From the NCBI RefSeq assembly GCF_003576525.1, contig NZ_QWUA01000028.1, forward strand, positions 1 through 53,733: DNA of 53,733 nt, written 5' to 3'. Made by a program: the position numbers and the translations under genes. The DNA is from Rummeliibacillus sp. POC4. Lineage in GTDB: Bacteria; Bacillota; Bacilli; Bacillales_A; Planococcaceae. Numbering within the stretch: position 1 is the first letter of the stretch; each line of letters opens with the position of its first letter. Under the pieces are notes generated by a model. The model had not been told where the DNA came from. It worked only from the letters and a program-made list of their open reading frames with translations, and made no database searches. Shown one piece after another: positions 43,799-52,305 of this stretch.

Positions 43799-45280
43799 TT
43801 AAAGCAAACCAATCCATTTCCAGTAGGTTGCACTAAATATTAAAATGAGCAAATACCCTGCAATAGTAATTGGGATACCTGATTTTAAGAAATCTTTGAC
43901 AGTAAAGGCTCCGGTACCGTAAGCAAGCATATTTTGAGGTGCACTTACAGGTAGTAAGAAGCCAAAACTAATAACAAACTGTTGGATGATTACAAATCCT
44001 ACATTATTAATATTAAAATCAATAGTTGTTGTTAGTGCAATAAAAATTGGAATTAATGCTGAAGATAGACTGGTTGCACTTGCGAAACCAAGGTGAATTA
44101 GAATATTAAATAATGACACTAAAGCAATTGTTGCTAAAATTGGCATATGTTCTAAGCCGAGTGAACCGAATACTTTAGTAGAAAGCCATTGAGCACCTTG
44201 TGTATCAAGTAATATTGTACCGAGTGAGATACCTACTGCAAATACAATAATAGTACCCCATGGAATAAGACCTTCTACTTGTTTCCAATCAAAGACACCA
44301 ATTTTGGGGGCTAATAATACTGCGATAGCAATAATTGTAACAGTTGTCGTATCAAATGGGTGTAGCTTTCCTTCAGTAGCCCAGAAGAATAATAAAATTA
44401 AAGAAATAATAATTAGACGAATTTCAGCGGATTTGACAGGTCCTAGTTCTTTTAACTGGGATTCAATCAATTCTTTGCCGCCTTCAATTTTTTGAGTTTC
44501 AGGTTTAATCAGATTAATCATTACAAAGAATAGCACGATGGACATAATAATTGAGAATGGTGCTGCGTATATAAACCATTGGCTCCAGGAAATATCCGTA
44601 TTAAATTCTTTATTGATAAAACTCAATGCGACCATATTTTGCGCAGCAGCTGTCTTAATGCCAACATTCCAAATAGATACAGCTTGTACAGAAGTTATGA
44701 CTAATAATGCAGCTAGTTTACTATCTTTTGGTAGGCCGAATGCAGCGACCATACCTAGTAAGATGGGCACAACTGCTCCTGCCCGAGCTGTGGCACTTGG
44801 TACGAAAAATGCTAATATAATCGAAACGATGATTGCTCCAAATACGATATTTTTAGTTTTTGTACCGACCAGGGATAAAATCCATAAGGCAAGTCGCTTA
44901 TGTAAATTTGTTGCTTGCATGGCAGCAGCTAAGAAAAGAGCAGCAGCCACTAATGCGACGGCAGAATTGCTAAAACCACCTAAAGCCATTTTCAAAGCAT
45001 TAGCTGTACCATACTCTAGTGAAGGATCTTCAAGAGTGGGTGCTAATCCGATTGATATTCCAGTAATTGCTATAATCATGGCTGCACTTACTGGATAAGA
45101 AACAGCTTCTGTAACCCATAAAATAACGGCAAATCCAAGAATTGCTAAACTCCTTTGACCAGCTACGGGTAAATTTCCGCTGTTTGGCCAAAATGTCATG
45201 ATTATTAATACAGCAAAAGCAAGTCCTATCCATAGAGGTTTTAAATTCTTTTTCTTTTTAACTTCCTCCATAATTATCAT
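43799..45280 (-). CDS. SLC13/DASS-family dicarboxylate transporter
   Basis: A 493-residue polytopic protein (11-14 helices) of the divalent anion:Na+ symporter family. Re-entrant hairpin regions show ALGGFSNSAVALVAAALF in the first half and FASATSLSSALIPIF with VSAPQNMLAYGTGAF in the second. Members carry malate, succinate, citrate or sulfate; Bacillus YflS is a malate carrier. Two in-frame ATGs nine bases apart (45280 and 45271) follow AAAGGAAAGGA, so the start is ambiguous by three residues. It is divergent from the S-box/metY unit. Confidence 0.86.
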   Translation of the reverse strand: MIIMEEVKKKKNLKPLWIGLAFAVLIIMTFWPNSGNLPVAGQRSLAILGFAVILWVTEAVSYPVSAAMIIAITGISIGLAPTLEDPSLEYGTANALKMALGGFSNSAVALVAAALFLAAAMQATNLHKRLALWILSLVGTKTKNIVFGAIIVSIILAFFVPSATARAGAVVPILLGMVAAFGLPKDSKLAALLVITSVQAVSIWNVGIKTAAAQNMVALSFINKEFNTDISWSQWFIYAAPFSIIMSIVLFFVMINLIKPETQKIEGGKELIESQLKELGPVKSAEIRLIIISLILLFFWATEGKLHPFDTTTVTIIAIAVLLAPKIGVFDWKQVEGLIPWGTIIVFAVGISLGTILLDTQGAQWLSTKVFGSLGLEHMPILATIALVSLFNILIHLGFASATSLSSALIPIFIALTTTIDFNINNVGFVIIQQFVISFGFLLPVSAPQNMLAYGTGAFTVKDFLKSGIPITIAGYLLILIFSATYWKWIGLL

Positions 45281-45559
45281 TCCTTTCCTTTATCTCCATT
45301 ATAAGGCTGTGCTTATTGATATAATGTGCATATATATGTCGAAAAAAGGAAAATTTATGAAATACTTTATTTGTAAAGTACACGTTTATCTTATGAAGTA
45401 AGATTAAAAAGATAGGAAAATATTGTACTAGTGATTCTTACAAAAAATATAATACAAGAAATAAATCCCTTTCAAAATGATTAATTATTCAGAAAGTTGT
45501 TGACTTTTATTCTATTTATCTTCTATACTTACCTCAACAAGATGGAATAAAAAAATAAC

Positions 45560-45674
45560 CTTTATCAAGAGCGGCGGAGGGATAGGCCCTGCGATGCCCA
45601 GCAACCAGTAAGTTTATGAATACTTGCTACGGTGCTAATTCCTACAGATTCTAAGCGAGTCTGAAAGATAAGGG
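45560..45674 (+). promoter_or_regulatory. SAM-I (S-box) riboswitch aptamer
   Basis: The classical conserved elements are present in order: the P1 strand (C)TTTATC with AAGAG; GGAGGGATAGGCCCTGCGATG; CCCAGCAACC; then GGTGCTAATTCC; and the closing AGATAAGG. SAM binding stabilises the aptamer and allows the downstream terminator to form. It controls metY and perhaps hom. Confidence 0.95.
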
Positions 45675-45690
45675 GAGGAAATGCTAATCA

Positions 45691-45724
45691 ACCCTCTTCT
45701 TACGTGAAGAAGGGTTTTTATTTT
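45691..45724 (+). terminator. S-box expression-platform terminator
   Basis: CCCTCTTC (45692-45699) pairs with GAAG-A-AGGG (45706-45714, one bulged A), followed by a T tract. It would form when SAM is bound. Confidence 0.9.
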
Positions 45725-45809
45725 TTATAAGCATTGGAATAATGACTTTATAAAAACCCTTTAACACACCTCCGTTTTCCATCTAAAAAATTTTTAGGAG
45801 GAATTTAAA

Positions 45810-47105
45810 ATGACAGAATTACGTAAAGAGACTTTAGCAGTTCATGGTGGTCAAACACCAGATCCAACAACAGGAGCTATTGCAGTACCTGTATACCGAA
45901 CAACTGCATATAAATTCAAAGATTCTGAACATGCACGTAAATTATTTGCATTAGAAGAACCAGGCAATATCTATTCTCGTATTATGAACCCTACTGTAGA
46001 TGTATTTGAAAAACGAATTGCATTACTTGAGGGAGGTACAGCAGCAGTTGCTTTATCTTCAGGGATGGCAGCTATCGCATTTTCAATATTGAACATCGCA
46101 CGTGCAGGTGATCATATTGTATCCGCATCTAGTATTTATGGAGGAACTTATAATCTATTTGCGAACACGTTACCTCGTTATGGTATTACAACAACATTTG
46201 TCAACGAAAAAAATAATGATGAGTTTGAAGCAGCTATTCAAGATAATACAAAAGCTATCTATGCTGAAACCATTGGAAACCCAAGTCTTTCAATCGTAGA
46301 TATTGAAGCATTAGCAAAAATTGCACACAAACATGAAATTCCATTAATCATTGATAATACATTTGCTTCACCTGTAGGTTGCAATCCAATTGAATTTGGT
46401 GCAGATGTTGTTGTTCACTCTGCAACAAAATGGATAGGCGGTCATGGTACAACTATTGCTGGGGTAGTAGTAGATGCCGGTAAATTTGATTGGACACGTG
46501 GTAAATTCCCTGATTATACAGAGCCAGATGAATCTTATCATGGTTTACGTTACGGTGTTGATACAGCAAATGCAGCATTTGCAACTCGTTTACGCGTTCA
46601 ATTATTACGAGATTTTGGACCAACACTTAGCCCTGACGCTGCGTTTAATTTACTCCAAGGATTAGAAACTTTACATTTAAGAGTTCCATATCATAATGAA
46701 AATGCAAGAAAAGTGGCAGAATATCTTCGTCAAAATGACCAAGTAGAATGGGTGCATTACAATGGATTTGATGATAGCGAATTTGCTGCAAATGCTAAAA
46801 AATACTTGAAAAATGGTTTTGGATCTGTCCTTACTTTTGGTATTAAAGGTGGACGAAGTGCTGGTCGTCAGCTTATTGATAACATTGAATTATTCTGCCA
46901 CGTGGCGAATGTTGGGGATGCTCGTTCTCTAATCATTCATCCTGCTTCTACAACACACCAACAATTAAGTCCAGAAGAATTGAAAAAATCTGGTGTTCCG
47001 GAAGAATTAGTTCGTCTGTCAATTGGTTTAGAAGCTGCGGAAGATATAATAGAAGCACTAGAGGCCGCATTTGCGAAAGTCGGTAAACCTGAAGAGGCAA
47101 AATAA
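45810..47105 (+). CDS. metY: O-acetylhomoserine sulfhydrylase (aminocarboxypropyltransferase)
   Basis: A 431-residue PLP enzyme of the Cys/Met metabolism family. The length and TLAVHGGQTPDPTTGA start fit O-acetylhomoserine sulfhydrylases rather than the shorter cystathionine synthases. The PLP lysine is in HSATKWIGGHG, and the phosphate contacts are in YSRIMNPTVD and LSSGMAAIAF. It makes homocysteine directly from O-acetylhomoserine and sulfide. AGGAGGA precedes the ATG. The S-box leader puts it under SAM repression. Confidence 0.93.
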   Translation: MTELRKETLAVHGGQTPDPTTGAIAVPVYRTTAYKFKDSEHARKLFALEEPGNIYSRIMNPTVDVFEKRIALLEGGTAAVALSSGMAAIAFSILNIARAGDHIVSASSIYGGTYNLFANTLPRYGITTTFVNEKNNDEFEAAIQDNTKAIYAETIGNPSLSIVDIEALAKIAHKHEIPLIIDNTFASPVGCNPIEFGADVVVHSATKWIGGHGTTIAGVVVDAGKFDWTRGKFPDYTEPDESYHGLRYGVDTANAAFATRLRVQLLRDFGPTLSPDAAFNLLQGLETLHLRVPYHNENARKVAEYLRQNDQVEWVHYNGFDDSEFAANAKKYLKNGFGSVLTFGIKGGRSAGRQLIDNIELFCHVANVGDARSLIIHPASTTHQQLSPEELKKSGVPEELVRLSIGLEAAEDIIEALEAAFAKVGKPEEAK

Positions 47106-47446
47106 AACTGGATTCGGGAAGCAAAAGTTTAAAGAGTGATGCGTTAAACACGTTCACTCTTTTTCTCTTATATAAATTGGCTTTTTAAAAATAATCTAAA
47201 AATTCGATAAAATCAATGATGTAAGCGGTTTTCATGACCTCTCAGAAAAAACAATTGTCCTTCTCAGAAAGATTTTTCTTGTAATCTGTCCGTATGTGAG
47301 CTAAAATCAACTTTAAGTTCAGTATTTAAAGATTTCTTTACATGTATAGGTCACATGTTAATGATAGATAAATCACAAATTGAATGCGTATGAAGTGAAC
47401 ATATGTATTTCACAATATAAAGAAGAGAAATTTGGAGGCGAATGAT
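47106..47446. other. metY-hom interval
   Basis: About 340 bases. It starts with the metY terminator. The rest (about 47170-47430) is A+T-rich with no second S-box, T-box or gene visible, so hom may have its own promoter. Confidence 0.55.
47131..47166 (+). terminator. terminator after metY
   Basis: AAAGAGTGA (47131-47139) pairs with TCACTCTTT (47154-47162), inner ACG/CGT-type pairs, then more T residues. Confidence 0.85.
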
Positions 47447-48433
47447 ATGACAACAGTGAAGGTAGCGATTCTTGGTTTCGGTACAGTTGGTCAAGGTATT
47501 TTTCGTATAGTAAATGAAAAACGAAAGCAATTCAAAGATACTTTAGGAGTAGATATTGAGATTGTTAAAATTCTTGTAAGTAATGTGAATAAGCCGCGTT
47601 CACATGCTCCAAAAGAATTATTAACAGATAAATTTGAGGATATCTTAGCAATTCCAGATTTAGAAGTGGTTTTTGAGGCAATTGTTGGAGAAGAGCCAGC
47701 TTATAGATATTTATCAAAGGCGATTGAAAAAGGATGCAATATTATTACTGCGAACAAAGTAATGTTTTCTAAATTCGGTTTAGCTTTACAAGAGAAAGCG
47801 AAAAAATACGGCGTTCAAGTTGGTTATGAAGCGACTGTAGCTGGTGGAGTACCAGTTATTAAGACAATGCAAAATATCCTTCGGGTGAACGAAGTAAGTC
47901 ATATTCAAGGGATTTTAAACGGCACTTCAAACTATATCCTTACTCAAATGCGCAGTGAAGGATTACCATTCGATGAAGCGTTACAAGATGCACAACGTTT
48001 AGGCTATGCAGAAGCTGACCCATATAATGATATCTCGGGTCAAGATCCATTCCGCAAACTTATGATTTTAAGTGCATTAGCATTTGGTGAACAACCTAAT
48101 TGGGATGATGTAGATATTGTAGGTATTACGGAAATAACAGCTGAACAAGTTGAGGAAGCAAAAGAAAAAGGTTTGCGTTACAGACATGTTGGAGATGTTC
48201 GTCGTGATGAGACAACTGGTGAAATTATTGCAACAGTAGGACTTCAATTAGTAGGACCAGAACATCCGTTATATAATATTGAAGGTGTTAATAATGCAGT
48301 TGCGTTTGATACAAACTATATTGGTACACTTACACTTGTAGGTCCAGGTGCAGGTATGTTCCCTACAGCGAGTGTAATGGTGGAAGATTATGCAGACATG
48401 TTAGTGAAATCACCAGCAACAGTTACAATTTAA
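47447..48433 (+). CDS. hom: homoserine dehydrogenase lacking the ACT domain
   Basis: A 328-residue homoserine dehydrogenase: the GFGTVGQG cofactor loop at residues 10-17, ITANKVMFSKFG, NGTSNYILTQM and the catalytic region EADPYNDISGQDPFRKLMI. It reduces aspartate semialdehyde to homoserine. Typical Bacillus Hom is over 400 residues with a C-terminal ACT domain for threonine feedback; this one ends right after the catalytic fold. GGAGG eight bases before ATG 47447 fixes the start. It follows the S-box metY gene, suggesting a copy devoted to methionine synthesis. Confidence 0.9.
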   Translation: MTTVKVAILGFGTVGQGIFRIVNEKRKQFKDTLGVDIEIVKILVSNVNKPRSHAPKELLTDKFEDILAIPDLEVVFEAIVGEEPAYRYLSKAIEKGCNIITANKVMFSKFGLALQEKAKKYGVQVGYEATVAGGVPVIKTMQNILRVNEVSHIQGILNGTSNYILTQMRSEGLPFDEALQDAQRLGYAEADPYNDISGQDPFRKLMILSALAFGEQPNWDDVDIVGITEITAEQVEEAKEKGLRYRHVGDVRRDETTGEIIATVGLQLVGPEHPLYNIEGVNNAVAFDTNYIGTLTLVGPGAGMFPTASVMVEDYADMLVKSPATVTI

Positions 48434-48522
48434 GTTATTAACTCGTTGTATCATTATTCATAAATCTAATCTACATATATTGTGGGGAATAGCGAATAAC
48501 GGCTACGAGGTTAAGTAATAAC

Positions 48523-48568
48523 AAAGCCACGGAAATTTTACAATCAGTAAAATTTTCGTGGCTTTTCA
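48523..48568. terminator. bidirectional terminator after hom
   Basis: A 19-bp stem with one mismatch, arms 48523-48541 and 48547-48565, loop of five bases. It serves hom and the convergent small gene. Confidence 0.9.
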
Positions 48569-48602
48569 TTTTAAAGGTCATTTAAACCAATCCTATATTA
48601 AA

Positions 48603-48833
48603 TTAGTCTTCGTCTTTAATATCAATATCTTCAGGAATCGGCGTATTTTTCCATATCTCAATTTCTTCCTTAATCTGTTGAAGCTGCTCGAAGTAACGAT
48701 CAAATTGATCACTACTGATTAAAAACTGTTCACCATCATGAACAGAACGAATGCGGCCTTCCAACACATAACGCATTACTTGATATTCAGGCATAGAGAT
48801 ATCCTTTGCTGTTTCTGCAACCGTTTTGTACAT
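48603..48833 (-). CDS. small excisionase-like DNA-binding protein
   Basis: A 76-residue protein. Residues 1-45 look like a MerR/excisionase-type winged helix-turn-helix (YKTVAETAKDISMPEYQVMR, then GRIRSVHDGEQFLIS). A charged helix and an acidic tail follow. The ATG at 48833 follows AAGGGGG; an extension to 48884 has no ribosome site. No integrase or other mobile-element gene is nearby, so it is probably a resident small regulator. Confidence 0.68.
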   Translation of the reverse strand: MYKTVAETAKDISMPEYQVMRYVLEGRIRSVHDGEQFLISSDQFDRYFEQLQQIKEEIEIWKNTPIPEDIDIKDED

Positions 48834-49159
48834 AATGTTAGGCCCCCTTGGCCTTATTATAATAGAAGAAAATAGTAACCTCAACTTTCTGAATATATGA
48901 TAAATTGGAGAAGGTAGAATAATTATGGAAAAATTTAAAATTTAATTTTAGGAAAAGGGACTACAAGTGTACAGTTTCAGTTTGTACTATACATATTTGT
49001 CTAATCAGCTGTAATCCTTTCTGAAAGTAGGTACTATGCAAACATTTTTAACAGAAGATAAAATCTTAAGAATTTCTTCATTTTTATGATGACTACTTTT
49101 TAAGATTTAGTTTGTAAAATAAATTTTATAAAGAAAAACAACGGAATGAGGTGTTAAAT

Positions 49160-49858
49160 TTGAAGCCTTATACAATTTTAGTAACAGATGATGACCAAGA
49201 TATACGGGATGGTATTGAAATCTATTTGAAAAATGACGGATACAACGTATTAAAGGCAGCAAATGGTTTAGAAGCACTTGAATTATTAATGGAGCATGAA
49301 GTACATTTAATCATTTTAGATATTATGATGCCGAAACTTGATGGAATTCAAACAACATTTAAGATACGAGAAGAACGTAATATTCCAATCATTATGCTTA
49401 GTGCCAAGGTTGAAGATACAGACAAAATCCATGGACTATCAGTTGGAGCAGATGACTATGTAACAAAGCCTTTCCATCCATTAGAACTTTTAGCGCGTGT
49501 AAAGTCGCAATTGCGACGTTATGTTAAATTGGGAACCTACAACAATGATCAGCAAGGAAAAGTCATTGTAGGAGGCTTGGCGTTAGATACTAATGCAAAA
49601 GAAGTCTTATTAGATGGTGAACCGATCAAGTTAACGAAGATAGAATATAACATTACAGAATTATTGTTAACAAATGCCGGACGGGTTTTCTCTATTCCAG
49701 ATATTTATGAACGCGTATGGAATGAGCCAGCTTACAATGCTGAAAATATAGTTGCGGTACATATCCGTAAAATTAGAGAGAAAATCGAGGTAGATCCTAA
49801 AAATCCGAGATATTTAAAGGTGGTATGGGGAATTGGTTACAAAATTGAAAAAGCATAG
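49160..49858 (+). CDS. OmpR/VanR-type response regulator
   Basis: A 232-residue response regulator. In the receiver domain the phosphoacceptor is Asp54 (IILDIMMPKLDG), with an acidic pocket at DDD 10-12 and the conserved lysine in VTKPFHP. The C-terminal winged helix is of OmpR type (VAVHIRKIREKIE). A TTG at 49160, six bases after GAGGTG, gives the typical MKPYTILV start; the GTG at 49151 overlaps that ribosome site. It is the first gene of a three-gene unit with a small membrane peptide and a kinase. Confidence 0.9.
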   Translation: MKPYTILVTDDDQDIRDGIEIYLKNDGYNVLKAANGLEALELLMEHEVHLIILDIMMPKLDGIQTTFKIREERNIPIIMLSAKVEDTDKIHGLSVGADDYVTKPFHPLELLARVKSQLRRYVKLGTYNNDQQGKVIVGGLALDTNAKEVLLDGEPIKLTKIEYNITELLLTNAGRVFSIPDIYERVWNEPAYNAENIVAVHIRKIREKIEVDPKNPRYLKVVWGIGYKIEKA

Positions 49859-49997
49859 TACGCTCATTTGGTCACTTATTGCATTAGTCATTGCAATTTG
49901 TAGTCTATTATATTGTTTAACGTTTATTTTCCATTTCATCGATTTTAACTTTAGTAGAACATTTGGGCAGCTTACACGTGTGATTGGAGGAGTATAA
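49845..49997 (+). CDS. 50-residue membrane peptide between regulator and kinase genes
   Basis: A TTG-started 50-codon frame overlaps the response regulator gene by 14 bases and stops one base before the kinase ATG. The product is KKHST followed by one strongly hydrophobic helix (about residues 7-32, LIWSLIALVIAICSLLYCL) and a short polar tail ending RVIGGV. The kinase ribosome site lies inside its last codons, so the tight packing suggests translational coupling. The start has only a distant GGGGA and is the weak point. Family unknown; it could be a small accessory of the kinase. Confidence 0.55.
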   Translation: MKKHSTLIWSLIALVIAICSLLYCLTFIFHFIDFNFSRTFGQLTRVIGGV

Positions 49998-49998
49998 T

Positions 49999-52224
49999 AT
50001 GAGAAAATTTCAAAATACCGTCTTACTTTCTCTAATCTGTATGATATTAATCAGTGTATATACGCTATTAGAGTACGGTCATCAATATTTGATGAAAAAC
50101 TTTTTTGAATCTGAATTTTTTCAATCTGAATATCAAAATTTTACAGACCAATTAGGCCCTCTCGTATTAAATCCTTTAGATGCTGATGAGGCAAAAAGTA
50201 ATATTAAGGTATCAGATAAAGAGATAGAGGAATATCGCAATTATAATGGCACTTTAAGTGAACAAATTACAAATATTAACGAGCAATATCAAGATAAAAT
50301 TGATGAAGCGAAAGATTCAAAGGTTACCTCAGTAAAAAATGCATTAATCAAAGATAGGGATAAGAAGATTCAAGATATTACAAAAAACTTTGAAGATGAT
50401 GATTATGTCCGAGATAAAATTATTAAAATAAAAGAAAAGAAAATTGATAGGTATGTGAGTGATTTAGAAAATCGGAAACAAGATTTTTTAAAACAATATG
50501 ATTATTTCACCTATAAACTAAAAGAGGTGTCAACAGGGGACACCTTTAGTGTTGGGAACTTAAAGAATACAGCTATATATATAAAAAAATACGATGGACA
50601 AAAGAAAATATTAAAAACAGAAACAATTAGTACTGAAGATTCTATTGATGATGAAAATTGGAATGCAGCAGAAAGTGATTCTCCGGATATATCGTATGAT
50701 ATTACAAATACTGCACAAAGAAATTTTCATCAATATTTAGGTGAAATTCATGTTGATAAAAATGCGTTTTTAAATTCAAGCTCGTATCAGGAATATAAGA
50801 ATTTTAAATTTCGTCAAATAGTATTAGGAATAATATGGGTTTTAGGGTTACTATCGATTATCGTATTGTTTTGGATCAAACCATTTCATGTTGAAAAAAA
50901 CGGCAACCATTTTTTACTACGTACGATAAGAAGATGGCCGATTGATGTTCGTGCGCTATGCTTATTTATCACAGGAAACGTAATCATTATTGAAATATCC
51001 GGGTTGTTGAGTCGTTTTATTAATATACCCCTTTTTGGGGGAAGTCTTTCCAACTTAATCGAATTCGTATTGGGTACAATCATTTTTTATTTATTAGTAT
51101 GGTTTGTAGTTATGCAATTGCTGCTAATAATCGAGGATATGAATACAGAAGAAAAACGATTAAAAGCATATCGAAGTTCTTTTACACTACATGTCATAGA
51201 TGATTTAAAAAATTTATTTTTATCGATGAGCATAGGTTTACAAGCGATTGCGCTATTAATAATTGTTTTTTTATCGGGAGTTGGAATTGTTGGCGCAATG
51301 ACTGCATTTGATTTAATGCCGCTTTATCTCATATTATTCTTCACGATTGCCTTACCAGCTATGATTGTCTTTTTAAGAAGAGTAAGTTATTTAAACAAAA
51401 TTATGAAGCAAACAGAAGAAATGGTTGAAGGTCGTCTAAATAGTGAGATTAAAGTTAGAGGTAAATCCGCTTTTGGTAAACATGCAAGCCATTTAAATCG
51501 TTTACGTGAAGGGGTTCGAACTTCTATAACAGAGCAAGCGAAAAGTGAACGTTTAAAAACAGAACTGATTACAAATGTTAGTCATGATTTAAGAACACCT
51601 CTTACCTCAATCATTACCTATACAGATTTGTTAAAAAATCCTGAATTGACGGAGGATGAGCGTAATAGTTATATTGCCATTTTAGATAAGAAATCGCAGC
51701 GCTTAAAAACGTTGATAGAAGATTTGTTTGAAGTATCGAAAATGGCATCTGGTAATCTTGAATTACAAAAGGAAAAAGTAAACTTAAATCAATTATTGCA
51801 ACAAGCACTTGGTGAATTAGAAGAGGATATGGAAAAAGCTGATATGACATTTCGCGTTCATATAACTGATGAGCCATTGATGGCTTATGTAGATGGTCAA
51901 AAATGGTGGAGAGTTTTGGATAATCTCATTATTAATGCTTTGAAATATACTATGGAAGGAACAAGAGTATATATTTCATTAGATAGAGTTGAGCAAAATG
52001 CTCAATTTGTCATCAAGAACATTACAAAATATGAACTCGGCAATCAAAATGTAGAGGAATTATACGAGCGCTTTAAACGTGCTGATACATCACGTCATAC
52101 TGAAGGTTCAGGCTTAGGTTTAGCTATCACACAATCAATCGTAGATTTGCATCATGGTAGTATGGAGATTACAGTAGACGGAGATTTGTTTAAAGTTGTT
52201 GTAAATGTACCATTAGTTAGTTAG
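49999..52224 (+). CDS. sensor histidine kinase with large coiled-coil outer domain
   Basis: A 741-residue HisKA/HATPase_c kinase. Helix 1 (about 8-25) is followed by about 245 residues outside the membrane, strongly charged and coiled-coil-like around 90-165. Further helices follow (about 272-294, 316-345, 351-385, 410-465). After a HAMP-like segment (about 465-510) comes His529 in NVSHDLRTPLTSI, then N-box NLIINALKYT, and GSGLGLAI. TGGAGGAG gives the start at 49999. The domain layout is VanS-like only in its kinase core; the sensor part is unusual and its signal unknown. Confidence 0.88.
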   Translation: MRKFQNTVLLSLICMILISVYTLLEYGHQYLMKNFFESEFFQSEYQNFTDQLGPLVLNPLDADEAKSNIKVSDKEIEEYRNYNGTLSEQITNINEQYQDKIDEAKDSKVTSVKNALIKDRDKKIQDITKNFEDDDYVRDKIIKIKEKKIDRYVSDLENRKQDFLKQYDYFTYKLKEVSTGDTFSVGNLKNTAIYIKKYDGQKKILKTETISTEDSIDDENWNAAESDSPDISYDITNTAQRNFHQYLGEIHVDKNAFLNSSSYQEYKNFKFRQIVLGIIWVLGLLSIIVLFWIKPFHVEKNGNHFLLRTIRRWPIDVRALCLFITGNVIIIEISGLLSRFINIPLFGGSLSNLIEFVLGTIIFYLLVWFVVMQLLLIIEDMNTEEKRLKAYRSSFTLHVIDDLKNLFLSMSIGLQAIALLIIVFLSGVGIVGAMTAFDLMPLYLILFFTIALPAMIVFLRRVSYLNKIMKQTEEMVEGRLNSEIKVRGKSAFGKHASHLNRLREGVRTSITEQAKSERLKTELITNVSHDLRTPLTSIITYTDLLKNPELTEDERNSYIAILDKKSQRLKTLIEDLFEVSKMASGNLELQKEKVNLNQLLQQALGELEEDMEKADMTFRVHITDEPLMAYVDGQKWWRVLDNLIINALKYTMEGTRVYISLDRVEQNAQFVIKNITKYELGNQNVEELYERFKRADTSRHTEGSGLGLAITQSIVDLHHGSMEITVDGDLFKVVVNVPLVS

Positions 52225-52272
52225 AAGAGGGCTATCAGTAGCTAAGTTTTCTATTATAAATTACCGAATGTA

Positions 52273-52302
52273 GGGGCTATTCAATTATGGATAAGCCCCT
52301 TC
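52273..52302. terminator. bidirectional terminator between kinase and TPR-regulator genes
   Basis: GGGGCT (52273-52278) pairs with AGCCCC (52294-52299), inner ATTCA/TGGAT stem. It has the same core as the hairpins at 9016 and 32066. Confidence 0.83.
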
Positions 52303-52305
52303 ATT

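Larger units (their letters stand above)
45281..45809. other. SLC13/metY intergenic region with S-box leader
   Basis: About 530 bases. The right half is the SAM-I riboswitch and its terminator (45560-45724). The left part (45281-45559) is A+T-rich promoter territory for two divergent genes. TTGACT at 45501-45506, a 17-base spacer and TATACT at 45524-45529 form a good metY leader promoter. Confidence 0.7.

Noticed and set aside
44304-45098. long plus-strand open frames inside the SLC13 transporter gene
   Set aside because: Antisense to a clear membrane-protein gene; composition reflects the complementary hydrophobic codons.
47220-47234. cre-like sequence TGTAAGCGGTTTTCA between metY and hom
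   Set aside because: Again one base too long for the consensus and not near a recognisable promoter.
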